NCBI RefSeq assembly: GCF_000512895.1
Contig: NZ_CP007033.1
Coordinates: 650,001-714,000, forward strand
Length of the DNA stretch: 64,000 bases
Direction: 5' to 3'
Origin: Dehalobacter restrictus DSM 9455
GTDB lineage: Bacteria > Bacillota > Desulfitobacteriia > Desulfitobacteriales > Syntrophobotulaceae
Under the pieces are notes generated by a model that was given only the letters and a program-made list of their open reading frames with translations, was not told the DNA's origin and did no database searches. This document shows positions 9,491 through 18,167 of this stretch, piece after piece. The translations under genes were made by a program, and so were the position numbers. Numbering within the stretch: the first letter of the stretch is position 1; each line of letters starts with the position of its first letter.

Positions 9491-9657
9491 ATAATCACCC
9501 TCCAAAAATTAGGACAGACTTTTTCCTGGTACATCATATGAACATTGTCCAGTTCTGACACAGAAATTTTTTTGAAAGGAGTCAGGGTGACTTAGCGTCA
9601 AATTGTGCGTATAATCCTCCTACCAATCAGGTTGTTTAACAAAAAAATAGAGAGTTA

Positions 9658-12600
9658 TTAGTCAAAATCAAACAGCGCATTGAGCTCCTGTTCTGTTAGC
9701 TTGGACAACATCGTTTCTCCGGGCTGGATGACGGAATCGATCAGCTTTTTCTTCTTGGCCTGCAAGGCGTTGACTTTTTCTTCGATGGTCCCTTGGGTCA
9801 AAAGCTTGATGACCTGAACCGAATTATTTTGCCCGATCCGGTGCGCGCGGTCCGTAGCCTGGTCTTCAACGGCCGGATTCCACCAGGGGTCAAAATGAAT
9901 GACAGTATCGGCGCCCGTCAGGTTAAGGCCCATCCCACCTGCTCTTAAAGAAATAAGAAAGACCTTGCCTTGACCGTCATTGAAGGCTTGGGCCATTTGA
10001 GTTCTTTCCAGAGCCTTGGTAGAACCGCTCAGGTAAAAGTGCGTGATCTTATGTTGATTAAGGTCATTCTGAATCAGATCCAGCATCGAAGTAAACTGGG
10101 AAAAGACCAGAATCCGATGGCCGGCGTTCAGCGATTCTGTCAAAATCTCCTGAAACAACAGCATCTTGCCGCTTCCCCCCGTATAATTTTCAATAAACAT
10201 TGCCGGGTGGGAGCAGATTTGCCGCAAGCGGGTTAAGGCTGCCAGTATTTTAATCTGGCTTTTGGCAAAACCTGAGACAGCCAGTTCCTCAGCAAGCTGA
10301 CGTTTCGTTTGCTGGAGGTAGGCCAGGTAGATTTTTCGTTGCTCATCTGTCAAAGCAGCTTTGATCTCCGTTTCAATTTTGGGAGGCAGTTCTTTTAGGA
10401 CATCAACTTTCAGTCTGCGCAGGATGAACGGCTTGATCTGCCTGCTCAATTCCTGAAGAGATTCCGTGTCTCCTTTCGACACGGGCAGGGCGTATTTCTT
10501 GTGAAATTCCTGGTGGCTAGGCAGATAGCCGGGCATAATGAAATGAAAGATGGACCAGAGCTCCGACAGGGAATTTTCAATGGGTGTTCCGGTTAGAGCA
10601 AAATATCCTTTGGCTTGAATTTTCTGGACAGACTTGGCATTGAGGGTTTGCGGATTCTTGATGTTTTGGGCCTCATCCAAAAAACAATAGGAGAATGCCA
10701 ACTTGGAAAATTGCTCAATATCACGGCGCAGTACGGCATAAGAAACGACAACAAGATCAGCTGGCGTAATCCGGCTGATTTGTTCCTGCCTCTCGGCAGG
10801 CTGCCCATCGATGACGAGCACATGTAGGTCAGGCGTAAATTTCTCTGCTTCACTTTGCCAGTTGTAGACCAGGGAAGTCGGCGCGATGACTAAAAACGGT
10901 AATAAAGAGGAGGGATTTTGGGCGGCAGTGAGCTTTTCCGATAGAACGAAGGCTAAAACCTGCAGGGTTTTGCCGAGACCCATGTCATCGGCAAGGATAC
11001 CGCCCAGACCATAGGAAGCAAGCGTCTTCAGCCATTTAAAACCTGTTTTCTGGTAATCACGCAGCACCTGCTGCAGCGGCAGCGGAGGATCATATTCCCC
11101 GTCCTGGGGTTCCAGGATGCTTTGGACCAGTTGTTTGAAAGCTTTATTGCGTTGGATTCCAGAAAGTTCGGCCTGCCTGAGGAAGCTGTCAATGTACAGG
11201 GCCCGGAACTTCGGGAGGTGAAGCGTTTGGTTGGTTAAATCCTGCCCCTTCAGATCCAGGTGATCGAGAAGTTTGCTCATGGCTTCCAGGTCATGCTGCT
11301 GCAAATCAAGAAATGAGCCGTCACGCAGGCGGTAGTATTTCTTCTTCATCTGCAGGGATTGAAAGATATCAGCTAATTCCCCCGGATCAATATCACCGCA
11401 GGTAAAAGAGACTTCCAGCATATCCAGGGATTCATCCAGACGAATCCGGCCGGAAAAGGTGGCGGAAGTTTGAATTTTCAATCGGAAATCATCGGAATAG
11501 TAGGTTTCCGCCAAATCTTGAAGCTCCGAAAATCCCTTGACGGTAAAATCAAAGATCTTCTCGTCATCCTCCAGACTGATTTTGCCTTCAGATACGATAA
11601 AATCAGCCTGTTCAAAGATATTCAGAATTTTTCTTTCCTGCTCAAGATCCCGGATCAGGATTTGATCATCACCTGGCGCAGTCCGGAAGCCCCCGCGTGA
11701 AGAAAACGGATTAATCGAGATCTCCCCGTAATGAAATTCCAGGCGGGCTGTAACTCCGTTTTCTCCGGCCCGGTCAAAATAGATCTTCGGCTGCAAATCC
11801 TCACGGATAAATCTATCTGCAAGTGTTGGCTCTACGCGGACTGTCGCAATTTTTTGCATCAACGGGAGGGCTTCTGAAGCAAACCGGTCTTTTTGCGCCG
11901 CAGTAAACAGAATGCCTGGACGCTGCTTGCCGTTCAGGGCTTTGAGCAGGTTGGGCAGGAATTCCGTTTGCTCCTGAGAGACCTGATAAATCTGCCGGTT
12001 GTAAAGATAATATCTCCCATCTGCGGTTAACGGGACAGGCAGTTCATTTTGCAGCAACAGAAGGATATTTTGTTCTTCGGCCTCAACGGAAAAGTCTAGC
12101 GGGATATCCTTCCGTCTGATATTTACAGTCAGAAATTCGGTTGTTTCATAGCCGTTGGCAAAACCGGCATGCAGGGAAAAAGGCTTTGATCCCAGCGCAT
12201 CCAATAATTTGCTCAAATAGTAAGTGCTGAGTACAAACGGTTTTTGACTGAACGGAGAAGCTGTATAGGCAAAATTGGAGACATTCCTGATTTCCTGGAA
12301 AGCTTCATATTGGGCCAGCATATCCTGGAGCATGGCGATCAAAGGCGCGTCAGTTTCTTTGAATTTGTGACGGGTCGGATCATAGGTGAATTTTGCCCCA
12401 AAGTCCAGAGAATGCTCATTTTTTACGGCAAGTAAAAAATCCTTTAAGTTTTTAACAACATAAGGACGCTTTAGGCCTACTTTCAGCTGGAGCTGGGCAC
12501 TTATTTTGCGAAAAACCGTACTGAGCTGAAGTCCCACCTCGAGGTTCAGCTCTTCCAGCGGATTCTCCTGCTTGCGGTCGGAGATGAAGGTCATGAACTC

Positions 12601-12939
12601 ACTGCCGGCCTTGATGGAATCCGAAAATGAAGACTGTATGGCAGAAAGTTTTTGCCGTGCAGTTTTTAAAACTGCGACGACATGTTTACAGGCCCCGGGA
12701 TATTCGGCGTAGGCCGGACAAGTGCAATGAGCGGAGCTCACGGTCCCGCTCTGATTTAACACGATACGGACATCGTAGTGCCAATTGCCGGCGACAATCG
12801 CTTTGATGGCCCTTTGCTCAGGGTCAAAATTAAAGTTGCTTACTTTCCGGCTCTGCGCATAAATGACACCGAGCTCGTAAGATTTTCGGTTGGAGGCAAG
12901 GGCTTGAATCTCCCTTTCTGTGACGTTGAATAAGGCCAT
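9658..12939 (-). CDS. SWIM zinc-finger SNF2-family DNA helicase/translocase
   Basis: 1093 residues. A SWIM zinc finger (CTCPAYAEYPGACKHVVAVL, about residues 73-95) opens the protein, followed by a long SNF2-associated domain. The ATPase core is complete: DDMGLGKTLQVLAF (Walker A), DEAQ box, ALTGTPIENSLSELWSIF, and the second lobe with RAGGMGLNLTGAD and DQATDRAHRIGQ. Family members move on double-stranded DNA and remodel protein-DNA complexes; the cellular role in Firmicutes is not settled. ATG at 12939 is preceded by AAAGGAGT. It is transcribed alone and 168 bases upstream of the propeller protein gene. Confidence 0.93.
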   Translation of the reverse strand: MALFNVTEREIQALASNRKSYELGVIYAQSRKVSNFNFDPEQRAIKAIVAGNWHYDVRIVLNQSGTVSSAHCTCPAYAEYPGACKHVVAVLKTARQKLSAIQSSFSDSIKAGSEFMTFISDRKQENPLEELNLEVGLQLSTVFRKISAQLQLKVGLKRPYVVKNLKDFLLAVKNEHSLDFGAKFTYDPTRHKFKETDAPLIAMLQDMLAQYEAFQEIRNVSNFAYTASPFSQKPFVLSTYYLSKLLDALGSKPFSLHAGFANGYETTEFLTVNIRRKDIPLDFSVEAEEQNILLLLQNELPVPLTADGRYYLYNRQIYQVSQEQTEFLPNLLKALNGKQRPGILFTAAQKDRFASEALPLMQKIATVRVEPTLADRFIREDLQPKIYFDRAGENGVTARLEFHYGEISINPFSSRGGFRTAPGDDQILIRDLEQERKILNIFEQADFIVSEGKISLEDDEKIFDFTVKGFSELQDLAETYYSDDFRLKIQTSATFSGRIRLDESLDMLEVSFTCGDIDPGELADIFQSLQMKKKYYRLRDGSFLDLQQHDLEAMSKLLDHLDLKGQDLTNQTLHLPKFRALYIDSFLRQAELSGIQRNKAFKQLVQSILEPQDGEYDPPLPLQQVLRDYQKTGFKWLKTLASYGLGGILADDMGLGKTLQVLAFVLSEKLTAAQNPSSLLPFLVIAPTSLVYNWQSEAEKFTPDLHVLVIDGQPAERQEQISRITPADLVVVSYAVLRRDIEQFSKLAFSYCFLDEAQNIKNPQTLNAKSVQKIQAKGYFALTGTPIENSLSELWSIFHFIMPGYLPSHQEFHKKYALPVSKGDTESLQELSRQIKPFILRRLKVDVLKELPPKIETEIKAALTDEQRKIYLAYLQQTKRQLAEELAVSGFAKSQIKILAALTRLRQICSHPAMFIENYTGGSGKMLLFQEILTESLNAGHRILVFSQFTSMLDLIQNDLNQHKITHFYLSGSTKALERTQMAQAFNDGQGKVFLISLRAGGMGLNLTGADTVIHFDPWWNPAVEDQATDRAHRIGQNNSVQVIKLLTQGTIEEKVNALQAKKKKLIDSVIQPGETMLSKLTEQELNALFDFD

Positions 12940-13155
12940 GAAAGGAACTCCTTTGAGGATTAATGGTGTGCAATAATCCTAGAATACCATAAAACAGAGG
13001 AAATATCATTTTAACGGCAGGTGTTCCGGTTGGCATTTTTAGCAGATATCTTGGAACAGCTGTTTATTAATAGAATGGATTGAGTCAAAAATTGCAAAAA
13101 TAATTGTAAGCTGGCTACAAGATCTGTAAAATAAAAATAAAAAGGGAGTGACAGT

Positions 13156-13479
13156 ATGTTAATCGTTACGACCGAAAATATCAAAGGTTACAAAGTAACG
13201 GATGTTAAAGGACAGGTGTTCGGTCTCGTTGTTCGCAGCCGGGGATTGGGCGGGAATATCATAGCTGGGCTGCGCAGTCTTATCGGCGGGGAAATCCATG
13301 AATATACCGCCCTGCTTGAAGATACCCGTAAACAGGCGATAGACCGTATGGTCAAGAATGCCCAGGCGATGGGAGCAAACGCTGTGGTGATGATGAGGTT
13401 TGATTCCAGCGAAATTGGACAGACCATGAGTGAGATTGTAGCCTTTGGAACCGCGGTTGTGGTGGAGAAAGAAGCTTAA
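13156..13479 (+). CDS. YbjQ / UPF0145 family protein
   Basis: A 107-residue protein that matches the YbjQ family throughout: VTTENIKGYKVTDVKGQVFG at the start, then RSRGLGGNIIAGLRSLIGGE, EYTALLEDTRKQAIDRM and AMGANAVVMMRFDSSEIG. The family is described as possible heavy-metal binding and forms pentamers in solved structures; its function is unproven. The ribosome site AAAGGGAG is well placed. The next gene starts one base after its stop, so the two form an operon. Confidence 0.92.
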   Translation: MLIVTTENIKGYKVTDVKGQVFGLVVRSRGLGGNIIAGLRSLIGGEIHEYTALLEDTRKQAIDRMVKNAQAMGANAVVMMRFDSSEIGQTMSEIVAFGTAVVVEKEA

Positions 13480-13480
13480 G

Positions 13481-13717
13481 ATGAGAATAACGGCTGAAAT
13501 CTATATATTATTGGAAGTGGGGATATTTCTTATCATTGCCTTCTGTTCATGGTTTATTTGGGATAAACGCTATCGAAAGAATCATGGAAACGATATACCC
13601 AAAGGGTATATGGCTACGGATGAGGTTTTTATCGACCCAGTGAACGGTAAGAAATTTAAAGTTTATTATGAACCGGAAACCGGTAATCGGTTTTACAAAG
13701 AGGTTAAAGAGGAATGA
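13481..13717 (+). CDS. Small single-span membrane protein
   Basis: A 78-residue protein beginning MRITAEIYILLEVGIF with one N-terminal membrane helix (ending FCSWFIWDKRY) and a hydrophilic tail (GYMATDEVFIDPVNGKKFKV, YYEPETGNRFYKEV). The open frame extends to 13445 inside ybjQ; I place the start at 13481 because it directly follows the upstream stop codon. Function unknown; its position suggests a partner of the YbjQ protein. Confidence 0.75.
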   Translation: MRITAEIYILLEVGIFLIIAFCSWFIWDKRYRKNHGNDIPKGYMATDEVFIDPVNGKKFKVYYEPETGNRFYKEVKEE

Positions 13718-13773
13718 TGACCATTGAGTTTTTATGGATTAGGCAGGGCTTTTTGGGGATTTCAAACTAAGCC

Positions 13774-13997
13774 CTAACAGCCCAGCCAGCGCTGGTTTTT
13801 TTGATCGACCAGGTAACCGAAAACCGGCTGCAAAACAGATGATGTAAGGGTAAACGCCGAAACCAAAAAAGCGCCCTTGCTTATCCCCAATCCGGCAACC
13901 ACTAAAAACGGCAGCAGTGTTTGAATAAAATTACTTGCCTTTTGGCTGTTTGCGGACCCGCTGGCGGAGGCAGGAAAATGGTGTTTTGCTAGATATC
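13774..13997 (-). pseudogene. Relic of an MFS transporter (Fsr-like N-terminal part)
   Basis: Reading the minus strand in frame gives an open stretch whose core is LLPFLVVAGLGISKGAF, then LTSSVLQPVFGYLVDQKNQRW, ending in TAG at 13774. This matches the first two membrane helices and the loop of fosmidomycin-resistance-type major facilitator transporters (PxLxPFL, SSVxQPxFGYxxD). No start codon and no downstream part of the transporter remain, so it is a decayed fragment of about 75 codons. The rest of the 13718-14063 gap holds only the promoter region of the next gene. Confidence 0.7.
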
Positions 13998-14063
13998 AAA
14001 ACAAGGAAAATTTGGTATAATTAAGAACTAAGGAAGAAAAAGAAAGGGAGGTTTCAAAAGATT

Positions 14064-15203
14064 TTGAGCAGGAAAGTAAAAAGCCGGAGAGTCATCACAT
14101 TCTCCCTGGTGCTTGTAAGCATCATCCTGCTTAGCGGATTGGTGGCTTGCAGTTCAGGCGGCACGGGCACTGAAGAAACGGTCCAAGACCAGGTGGACTC
14201 CACCGGAAACACTTTAAGCGATATCAAAACAAAACTCAACAAGGCAAATATTTATGGAGCTACTGTTTCTCCCGACAACGGGTTTGTCGCTTATATCCAG
14301 GGTAATTCGGAACTTTGGGAGGGACAGCTCTACCTTTGGCAGGTTGGCAGCAGTGAGCCGAAGCTTATTCCGAGAGTAAACGACAGGATCTGCAAACTAT
14401 TATGGTCGCCGAACAGCAGCTATCTGTTTGTCGATATCGGGACTTCTGTACAGCGCGAAGGAATCATCGTTAGCGCCCGGGAAGACAAATCGATCGGGGA
14501 TTTTGGTTACACCGGCGGGCCGTGCTGGTCGCCGGACTCCAAATGGGTGGCCGTCGGGATGGTTAACAGCAGTATCCAACCTGTTACGCCCACGGAATTA
14601 AACGGGGTCCAAGACCTGGTCCTTTACAATATCCAGACCAAGGAGAAAAAGGTGATCGTCAAAGCAACGAGCGAGTACGATTTTGTGCCGAGGGAATGGC
14701 TTGCAAATGGAAATCTTGAGTATGATAAATATTATTATAGGGGCCAAGCCATGGAAAAGTTGATTTATTCAGCTAAGCCGGACACCGCTTCAGCTCCTGA
14801 AGTTTCGAATGCCTCGGCATCGGCGCCGGCGACTCGTGCATATTTTGGAATCTGGATTATTAAGAAAGAAATTCCAACCCCCAATGTCACCTGCTTAAGC
14901 CAGGAGCAAATCGACGGCTATCTCGGCCAGGAGATCGCAGTGAACGATAAGCAAGTCGTCACAAGTAAAGGAACGATCAAAAATCCTGTTTATCAGGAAA
15001 ACATCTGGACAAATACCGACCTTTACAACAATTGGCGGATGCAGTTCAGCAGTCTGGGAGTCACGGACGATACGGTAACGGAAATCGAGATCGCCAATTA
15101 TCAGAATGATACGGAAAACGGAATTGGCTCGGGTTTTATTCTTACAAACGACAAACGGCTGTATACCAATATTGGCGGTGTTCTTTTTGAGTTAGGGAAA
15201 TAA
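14064..15203 (+). CDS. Lipoprotein with WD40/TolB-like repeats
   Basis: 379 residues starting with TTG, GGAGG lying 12 bases upstream. Signal peptide with a lipobox ending LVAC at about residue 29. The mature part contains short repeats such as VSPDNGFVAYIQG, WSPNSSYLFVDIG and WSPDSKWVAVGMV that match the PD40/TolB-like propeller repeat, followed by an alanine/serine-rich linker (ASASAPATRAYFG) and a C-terminal domain of unknown type. Likely an extracytoplasmic sensor or binding lipoprotein; ligand unknown. Confidence 0.82.
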   Translation: MSRKVKSRRVITFSLVLVSIILLSGLVACSSGGTGTEETVQDQVDSTGNTLSDIKTKLNKANIYGATVSPDNGFVAYIQGNSELWEGQLYLWQVGSSEPKLIPRVNDRICKLLWSPNSSYLFVDIGTSVQREGIIVSAREDKSIGDFGYTGGPCWSPDSKWVAVGMVNSSIQPVTPTELNGVQDLVLYNIQTKEKKVIVKATSEYDFVPREWLANGNLEYDKYYYRGQAMEKLIYSAKPDTASAPEVSNASASAPATRAYFGIWIIKKEIPTPNVTCLSQEQIDGYLGQEIAVNDKQVVTSKGTIKNPVYQENIWTNTDLYNNWRMQFSSLGVTDDTVTEIEIANYQNDTENGIGSGFILTNDKRLYTNIGGVLFELGK

Positions 15204-15283
15204 ACAACATCAGAAAATTATGCCCGTTTTGACTTATTAGAAAAGGAAATAAAGCTGTTTGTACGGCTAATGATTAAGATTTC

Positions 15284-15320
15284 TTGACTAACCGGACTAA
15301 ATTTAGTACTATATTTGTAC
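15284..15320 (+). promoter_or_regulatory. Promoter and likely operator of the Phd/RelE-type operon
   Basis: TTGACT (15284-15289), 17-base spacer, TACTAT (15307-15312). The -10 region is embedded in the short inverted repeat GTAC-N7-GTAC (15306-15320), a plausible site for autorepression by the antitoxin. Inference from position and symmetry. Confidence 0.6.
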
Positions 15321-15338
15321 AGGGGGTGATTCGTTTCT

Positions 15339-15626
15339 ATGAACATTAAGGATGATATTCGGCCGATTTCTTATATTAAAGCCAATGCAGCTGAGGTACT
15401 GGATCAAGTGAACGAGTCCCGCAGGCCGGTTTATGTAACCCAAAATGGAGAAGCCAAAGCTGTTTTATTGGATACGGAGTCTTACGAAAAAATGAAAAAT
15501 ACGCTTGGGCTGCTAAAATTGTTGACGCAAGGGGAAAGTGACATCGTTAACGGAAATGTTTTATCTCAGGATGACTTTTTTTTGAGTATGGATCATCATC
15601 TTCTTGAGCAGGACGAGCAACGATGA
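15339..15626 (+). CDS. Phd/YefM-family antitoxin
   Basis: 95 residues. The N-terminal DNA-binding fold of the Phd/YefM family is recognisable: ISYIKANAAEVLDQVNESRR followed by PVYVTQNGEAKAVLLDTESYE. The acidic C-terminus (SMDHHLLEQDEQ) should be the disordered toxin-neutralising tail. Antitoxins of this type repress their own promoter together with the toxin. The stop overlaps the toxin start by four bases (ATGA), the classic coupled arrangement. ATG at 15339 has AGGGGG upstream. Confidence 0.92.
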   Translation: MNIKDDIRPISYIKANAAEVLDQVNESRRPVYVTQNGEAKAVLLDTESYEKMKNTLGLLKLLTQGESDIVNGNVLSQDDFFLSMDHHLLEQDEQR

Positions 15627-15952
15627 ATATTAAAAAATATCAGGTTTTTTGGACCAAAACCGCTCAGCAGGATTTAAAAAAAATAATAGAGTATATTGCG
15701 ATCGACAGTACAATCAATGCGGGAAAGGTCTATACAGACATCAAAGAAAAATCCGAAAATTTATACCTATTACCCCTCCAGGGAAGGATTGTTCCGGAAT
15801 TGAATTATTTCGGAATTTTGATTTATCGGGAATTAATAATCCCTCCATGGCGGCTGATTTATAAGATTGAAGAAAATAAAGTATGGATACTTGCAGTAAT
15901 CGACGGAAGAAGAAATGTTGAGGACATATTGCTGGACAGGTTTATCGGATAG
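15623..15952 (+). CDS. RelE/ParE-superfamily toxin
   Basis: 109 residues with the RelE/ParE toxin pattern: VFWTKTAQQDLKKIIEYIA at the start, then LYLLPLQGRIVPEL, YRELIIPPWRLIYKIEENKV and a C-terminal VIDGRRNVEDILL. RelE-type members cleave mRNA on the ribosome and ParE-type members poison gyrase; the sequence alone does not decide, though the YREL..PWRLIY motif is closest to ParE/RelE-like plasmid stabilisation toxins. Followed by a strong terminator, so the pair is a self-contained unit. Confidence 0.9.
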   Translation: MNIKKYQVFWTKTAQQDLKKIIEYIAIDSTINAGKVYTDIKEKSENLYLLPLQGRIVPELNYFGILIYRELIIPPWRLIYKIEENKVWILAVIDGRRNVEDILLDRFIG

Positions 15953-16005
15953 CTTTCTTCATCCTCAATGCTGTCCGTTGGTAACAAGGGCAAAAACTAA
16001 CTATA

Positions 16006-16049
16006 AGCCGTAGATGAAGTGGGTATGCTATCCTTCATCGCGGCTTTTT
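16006..16049 (+). terminator. Terminator of the toxin-antitoxin operon
   Basis: AGCCG plus ATGAAG pair with CTTCAT plus CGGCT (16033-16045), followed by TTTTT to 16049. Confidence 0.8.
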
Positions 16050-16221
16050 CTCGCCTTAACTGGTTAATCAGGGATATAAAAAGAAAAGATGAAAGATAAA
16101 AATCAATTGCTTCACTGCAGCGTCCCGCAAAATTAATGAATGGTGTGATCGCAGCACGGTTCGCGGAATGAATACTGCTTTTTTGGGAGAAAATGAAGGG
16201 AAAACAAAAGGAGAAACCTTT

Positions 16222-17031
16222 ATGACAGAAGCAATCATTCCGCAGCCGACTTTCCCTGCTCAGCACCAGAATTTTCAGCCCGGACTGGAAACATTAATGA
16301 ACCCGAGTCCTGCCTTTGAGGATCCCAACTATCAGCCGGGAGGCAAACTCCGGGGAAAAGTTGCCCTGATCAGCGGAGGGGACAGTGGGATCGGCAGGGC
16401 CGTTGCTATTCTTTATGCCAAAGAAAGAATAGAACAGCTTGGCCGTCGCTGCCTCCTGATCGCAGGGGATGTCGCCGACGAGATGTTCTGCAATCAAGCC
16501 GTCCGGGAAACGATCCAAACCTTTGGTCATCTGGATATCTTGGTCAATAATGCCGGGGAGCAGCATCCCCAGAACTCTATTCTGGATATCACTTCCGAAC
16601 AGTTGGAAAGAACATTCAGGACAAACATCTTTGCTATGTTTTACCTGACCCGCGCCGCATTGCCTCATCTCCAAAAAGGCGCTGCGGTTATCAATACAGC
16701 TTCGATTACCGCCTATCAAGGTGAAGTCCGTTTAATTGATTACGCTTCTTCAAAAGGCGCAGTCGTATCTTTTACGCGGTCTTTGTCCGAATCCTTAGCC
16801 AAACAGGGCATCAGGGTCAACGGCGTAGCCCCCGGCCCGATCTGGACTCCGCTTATTCCCGCTTCTTTCAGCGCAGAGGAAGTCCGTACATTCGGCAGTA
16901 CGAACCCGATGCAGCGTGCCGGCCAGCCAGTGGAGCTTGCTCCTGCCTATCTTTTTCTGGCCAGTGCCGATTCCGCCTATATGTCGGGGCAAATCCTGCA
17001 TATCAACGGCGGAACGATCATCAATAATTAG
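16222..17031 (+). CDS. SDR oxidoreductase with internal deletion in the cofactor domain
   Basis: About 269 residues of the short-chain dehydrogenase family with the long N-terminal arm of the YhdF/YhxC-like group (QPGLETLMNPSPAFEDPNY). The glycine motif GGDSGIGRAVA, NNAGEQ, Ser/Tyr/Lys of the active site (TASITAYQGE, YASSKGAV) and VAPGPIWTPLIP are present. However AVAILYAKE runs directly into RIEQLGRRCLL: about 22 residues that normally form beta-strand 2 and the following helix, which set NAD/NADP choice, are missing in frame. The enzyme may therefore be inactive or altered. ATG at 16222 has AAGGAG upstream and is preferred to 16168. Confidence 0.88.
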   Translation: MTEAIIPQPTFPAQHQNFQPGLETLMNPSPAFEDPNYQPGGKLRGKVALISGGDSGIGRAVAILYAKERIEQLGRRCLLIAGDVADEMFCNQAVRETIQTFGHLDILVNNAGEQHPQNSILDITSEQLERTFRTNIFAMFYLTRAALPHLQKGAAVINTASITAYQGEVRLIDYASSKGAVVSFTRSLSESLAKQGIRVNGVAPGPIWTPLIPASFSAEEVRTFGSTNPMQRAGQPVELAPAYLFLASADSAYMSGQILHINGGTIINN

Positions 17032-17106
17032 AAGAAGCGAGGTTATAGGCCTGTTCGCTTTGCAATACAGTTTTAAGCAGGCGGCTTAACAAAATGCTGC
17101 GTGTTT

Positions 17107-17136
17107 CCGTGGAAAAGTGTCCACGGGATTTTTTTT
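17107..17136 (+). terminator. Terminator after the SDR gene
   Basis: CCGTGGA (17107-17113) pairs perfectly with TCCACGG (17120-17126); an eight-base T run follows at 17129-17136. Confidence 0.85.
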
Positions 17137-17154
17137 ATCAGGGGGCAAAAGATA

Positions 17155-17208
17155 TTGACAGATATATCGGCTGATGATATATTATATATCGTTAGAAGAT
17201 ATATCGGA
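17155..17208 (+). promoter_or_regulatory. PadR promoter with three ATATATCG operator repeats
   Basis: TTGACA (17155-17160), 17-base spacer, TATATT (17178-17183). The octamer ATATATCG occurs at 17162, 17184 and 17200, and GATATATTATATATC in the middle is almost self-complementary. The repeats overlap the promoter and leader, which fits autorepression by the downstream PadR regulator. Confidence 0.75.
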
Positions 17209-17219
17209 GGATGATTGGT

Positions 17220-17540
17220 TTGGACAATAATACACCTTTGACAGAAGCCTTGTTTTATATCTTATTGGCGGTACGCACACCGAATCATGGCTATGGGATT
17301 ATTCAGGATATCGGTGAAATGACCGGCGGAAGAGTCACATTAGGACCGGGGACCTTATACGGGGCGATTAATTCCATGCTTTCAAAGGGGTGGATCTGTT
17401 TATACAGTGAGGATAAGGAATCCAGAAAGAAAAAAGAATATCTTCTGACGAGCCGGGGTGCGGAAGTCTTTCATAACGAAGTCCAAAGGCTGAATGAACT
17501 TGTCAAGAATGCAAAAAAGATGGATGAGGGGCGGATCTAA
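17220..17540 (+). CDS. PadR-family transcriptional regulator
   Basis: About 106 residues with the PadR winged helix: LTEALFYILLAVRTPNHGYGI, then GPGTLYGAINSMLSKGWI and KKEYLLTSRGAEVF. PadR proteins repress nearby genes until a ligand binds. The open frame starts with ATG at 17211, but the ribosome site GGAGG ends at 17210, so TTG at 17220 (nine bases away) is the better start. Four bases separate it from the DUF2812 gene, its usual partner in clostridia. Confidence 0.9.
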   Translation: MDNNTPLTEALFYILLAVRTPNHGYGIIQDIGEMTGGRVTLGPGTLYGAINSMLSKGWICLYSEDKESRKKKEYLLTSRGAEVFHNEVQRLNELVKNAKKMDEGRI

Positions 17541-17543
17541 AAG

Positions 17544-18059
17544 ATGATAAAATTCAAATGGTATTATGACAAAGATGCCGAACAGGATTGGCTTCAAAAA
17601 ATGTCTTTGGAAGGATGGGCCTTTAAAAAATTCTTCCTTGGATTTTATACGTTTGAACCCTGCGACCCTGGTGAGTACAATTATCAGATCGATTTACTGG
17701 ATAAATGGGACGGGGACAAGGCTGATTATGCATCTTTCATGGAGGATACCGGCGTAGAAGTCGTCGGTCAGTGGTTCAGATGGGTCTTTTTACGGAAAAA
17801 GGCTGCGGACGGGCCATTCGAGATGTATACGGATGTCCAATCCAAAATCATGCAATACAGTAAGATCAAGCGTTTTTTCACCGTCTTTTTGGCCATAGAG
17901 ATCATCTGCTTCTTGGTGGAGTTGATGGCAGCCTTTGAAAGCGGCGAGGTTCTCTTTGGGGCTTTTACAGTGTTACTTGGGATTATTGCTATAGCGATGT
18001 TAAAGATCGTATGGAAATGCCAGTGGAAAATTGAGCAGTTAAAACGTGAGGAAATATGA
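17544..18059 (+). CDS. DUF2812 membrane protein
   Basis: 171 residues. The N-terminal half has the DUF2812 pattern: KFKWYYDKDAEQDWLQKMS, EGWAFKKFFLGFYTFEPCDP and YNYQIDLLDKW. Two membrane helices follow (residues about 110-130 and 135-155). DUF2812 proteins are almost always paired with a PadR regulator, as here; the molecular role is unknown but regulation by, or sensing for, the PadR partner is likely. Confidence 0.88.
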   Translation: MIKFKWYYDKDAEQDWLQKMSLEGWAFKKFFLGFYTFEPCDPGEYNYQIDLLDKWDGDKADYASFMEDTGVEVVGQWFRWVFLRKKAADGPFEMYTDVQSKIMQYSKIKRFFTVFLAIEIICFLVELMAAFESGEVLFGAFTVLLGIIAIAMLKIVWKCQWKIEQLKREEI

Positions 18060-18067
18060 AGAAGTGA

Positions 18068-18093
18068 CAGCCTTGGGACAAGGCTGTTTTTTT
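18068..18093 (+). terminator. Terminator of the PadR-DUF2812 operon
   Basis: CAGCCTTG (18068-18075) and CAAGGCTG (18079-18086) form an 8-bp stem with a 3-base loop, followed by seven T. Confidence 0.9.
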
Positions 18094-18167
18094 ATGACAA
18101 GCGCTGATAGCATGGGAAAAATAAAGGAGAACAAATTTATTTGGAGAATTTTACTAAAATAAAGTCC

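Noticed and set aside
13746-13774. GGGCTT/AAGCCC inverted repeat as a terminator after the gene at 13481
   Set aside because: No T run follows on either strand; the stem overlaps the MFS relic. The nearby CCAGCGCTGG with T tract (13791-13802) is also coding-derived.
17211-17219. ATG at 17211 as the start of the PadR gene
   Set aside because: It touches the ribosome site GGAGG; TTG at 17220 has normal spacing.
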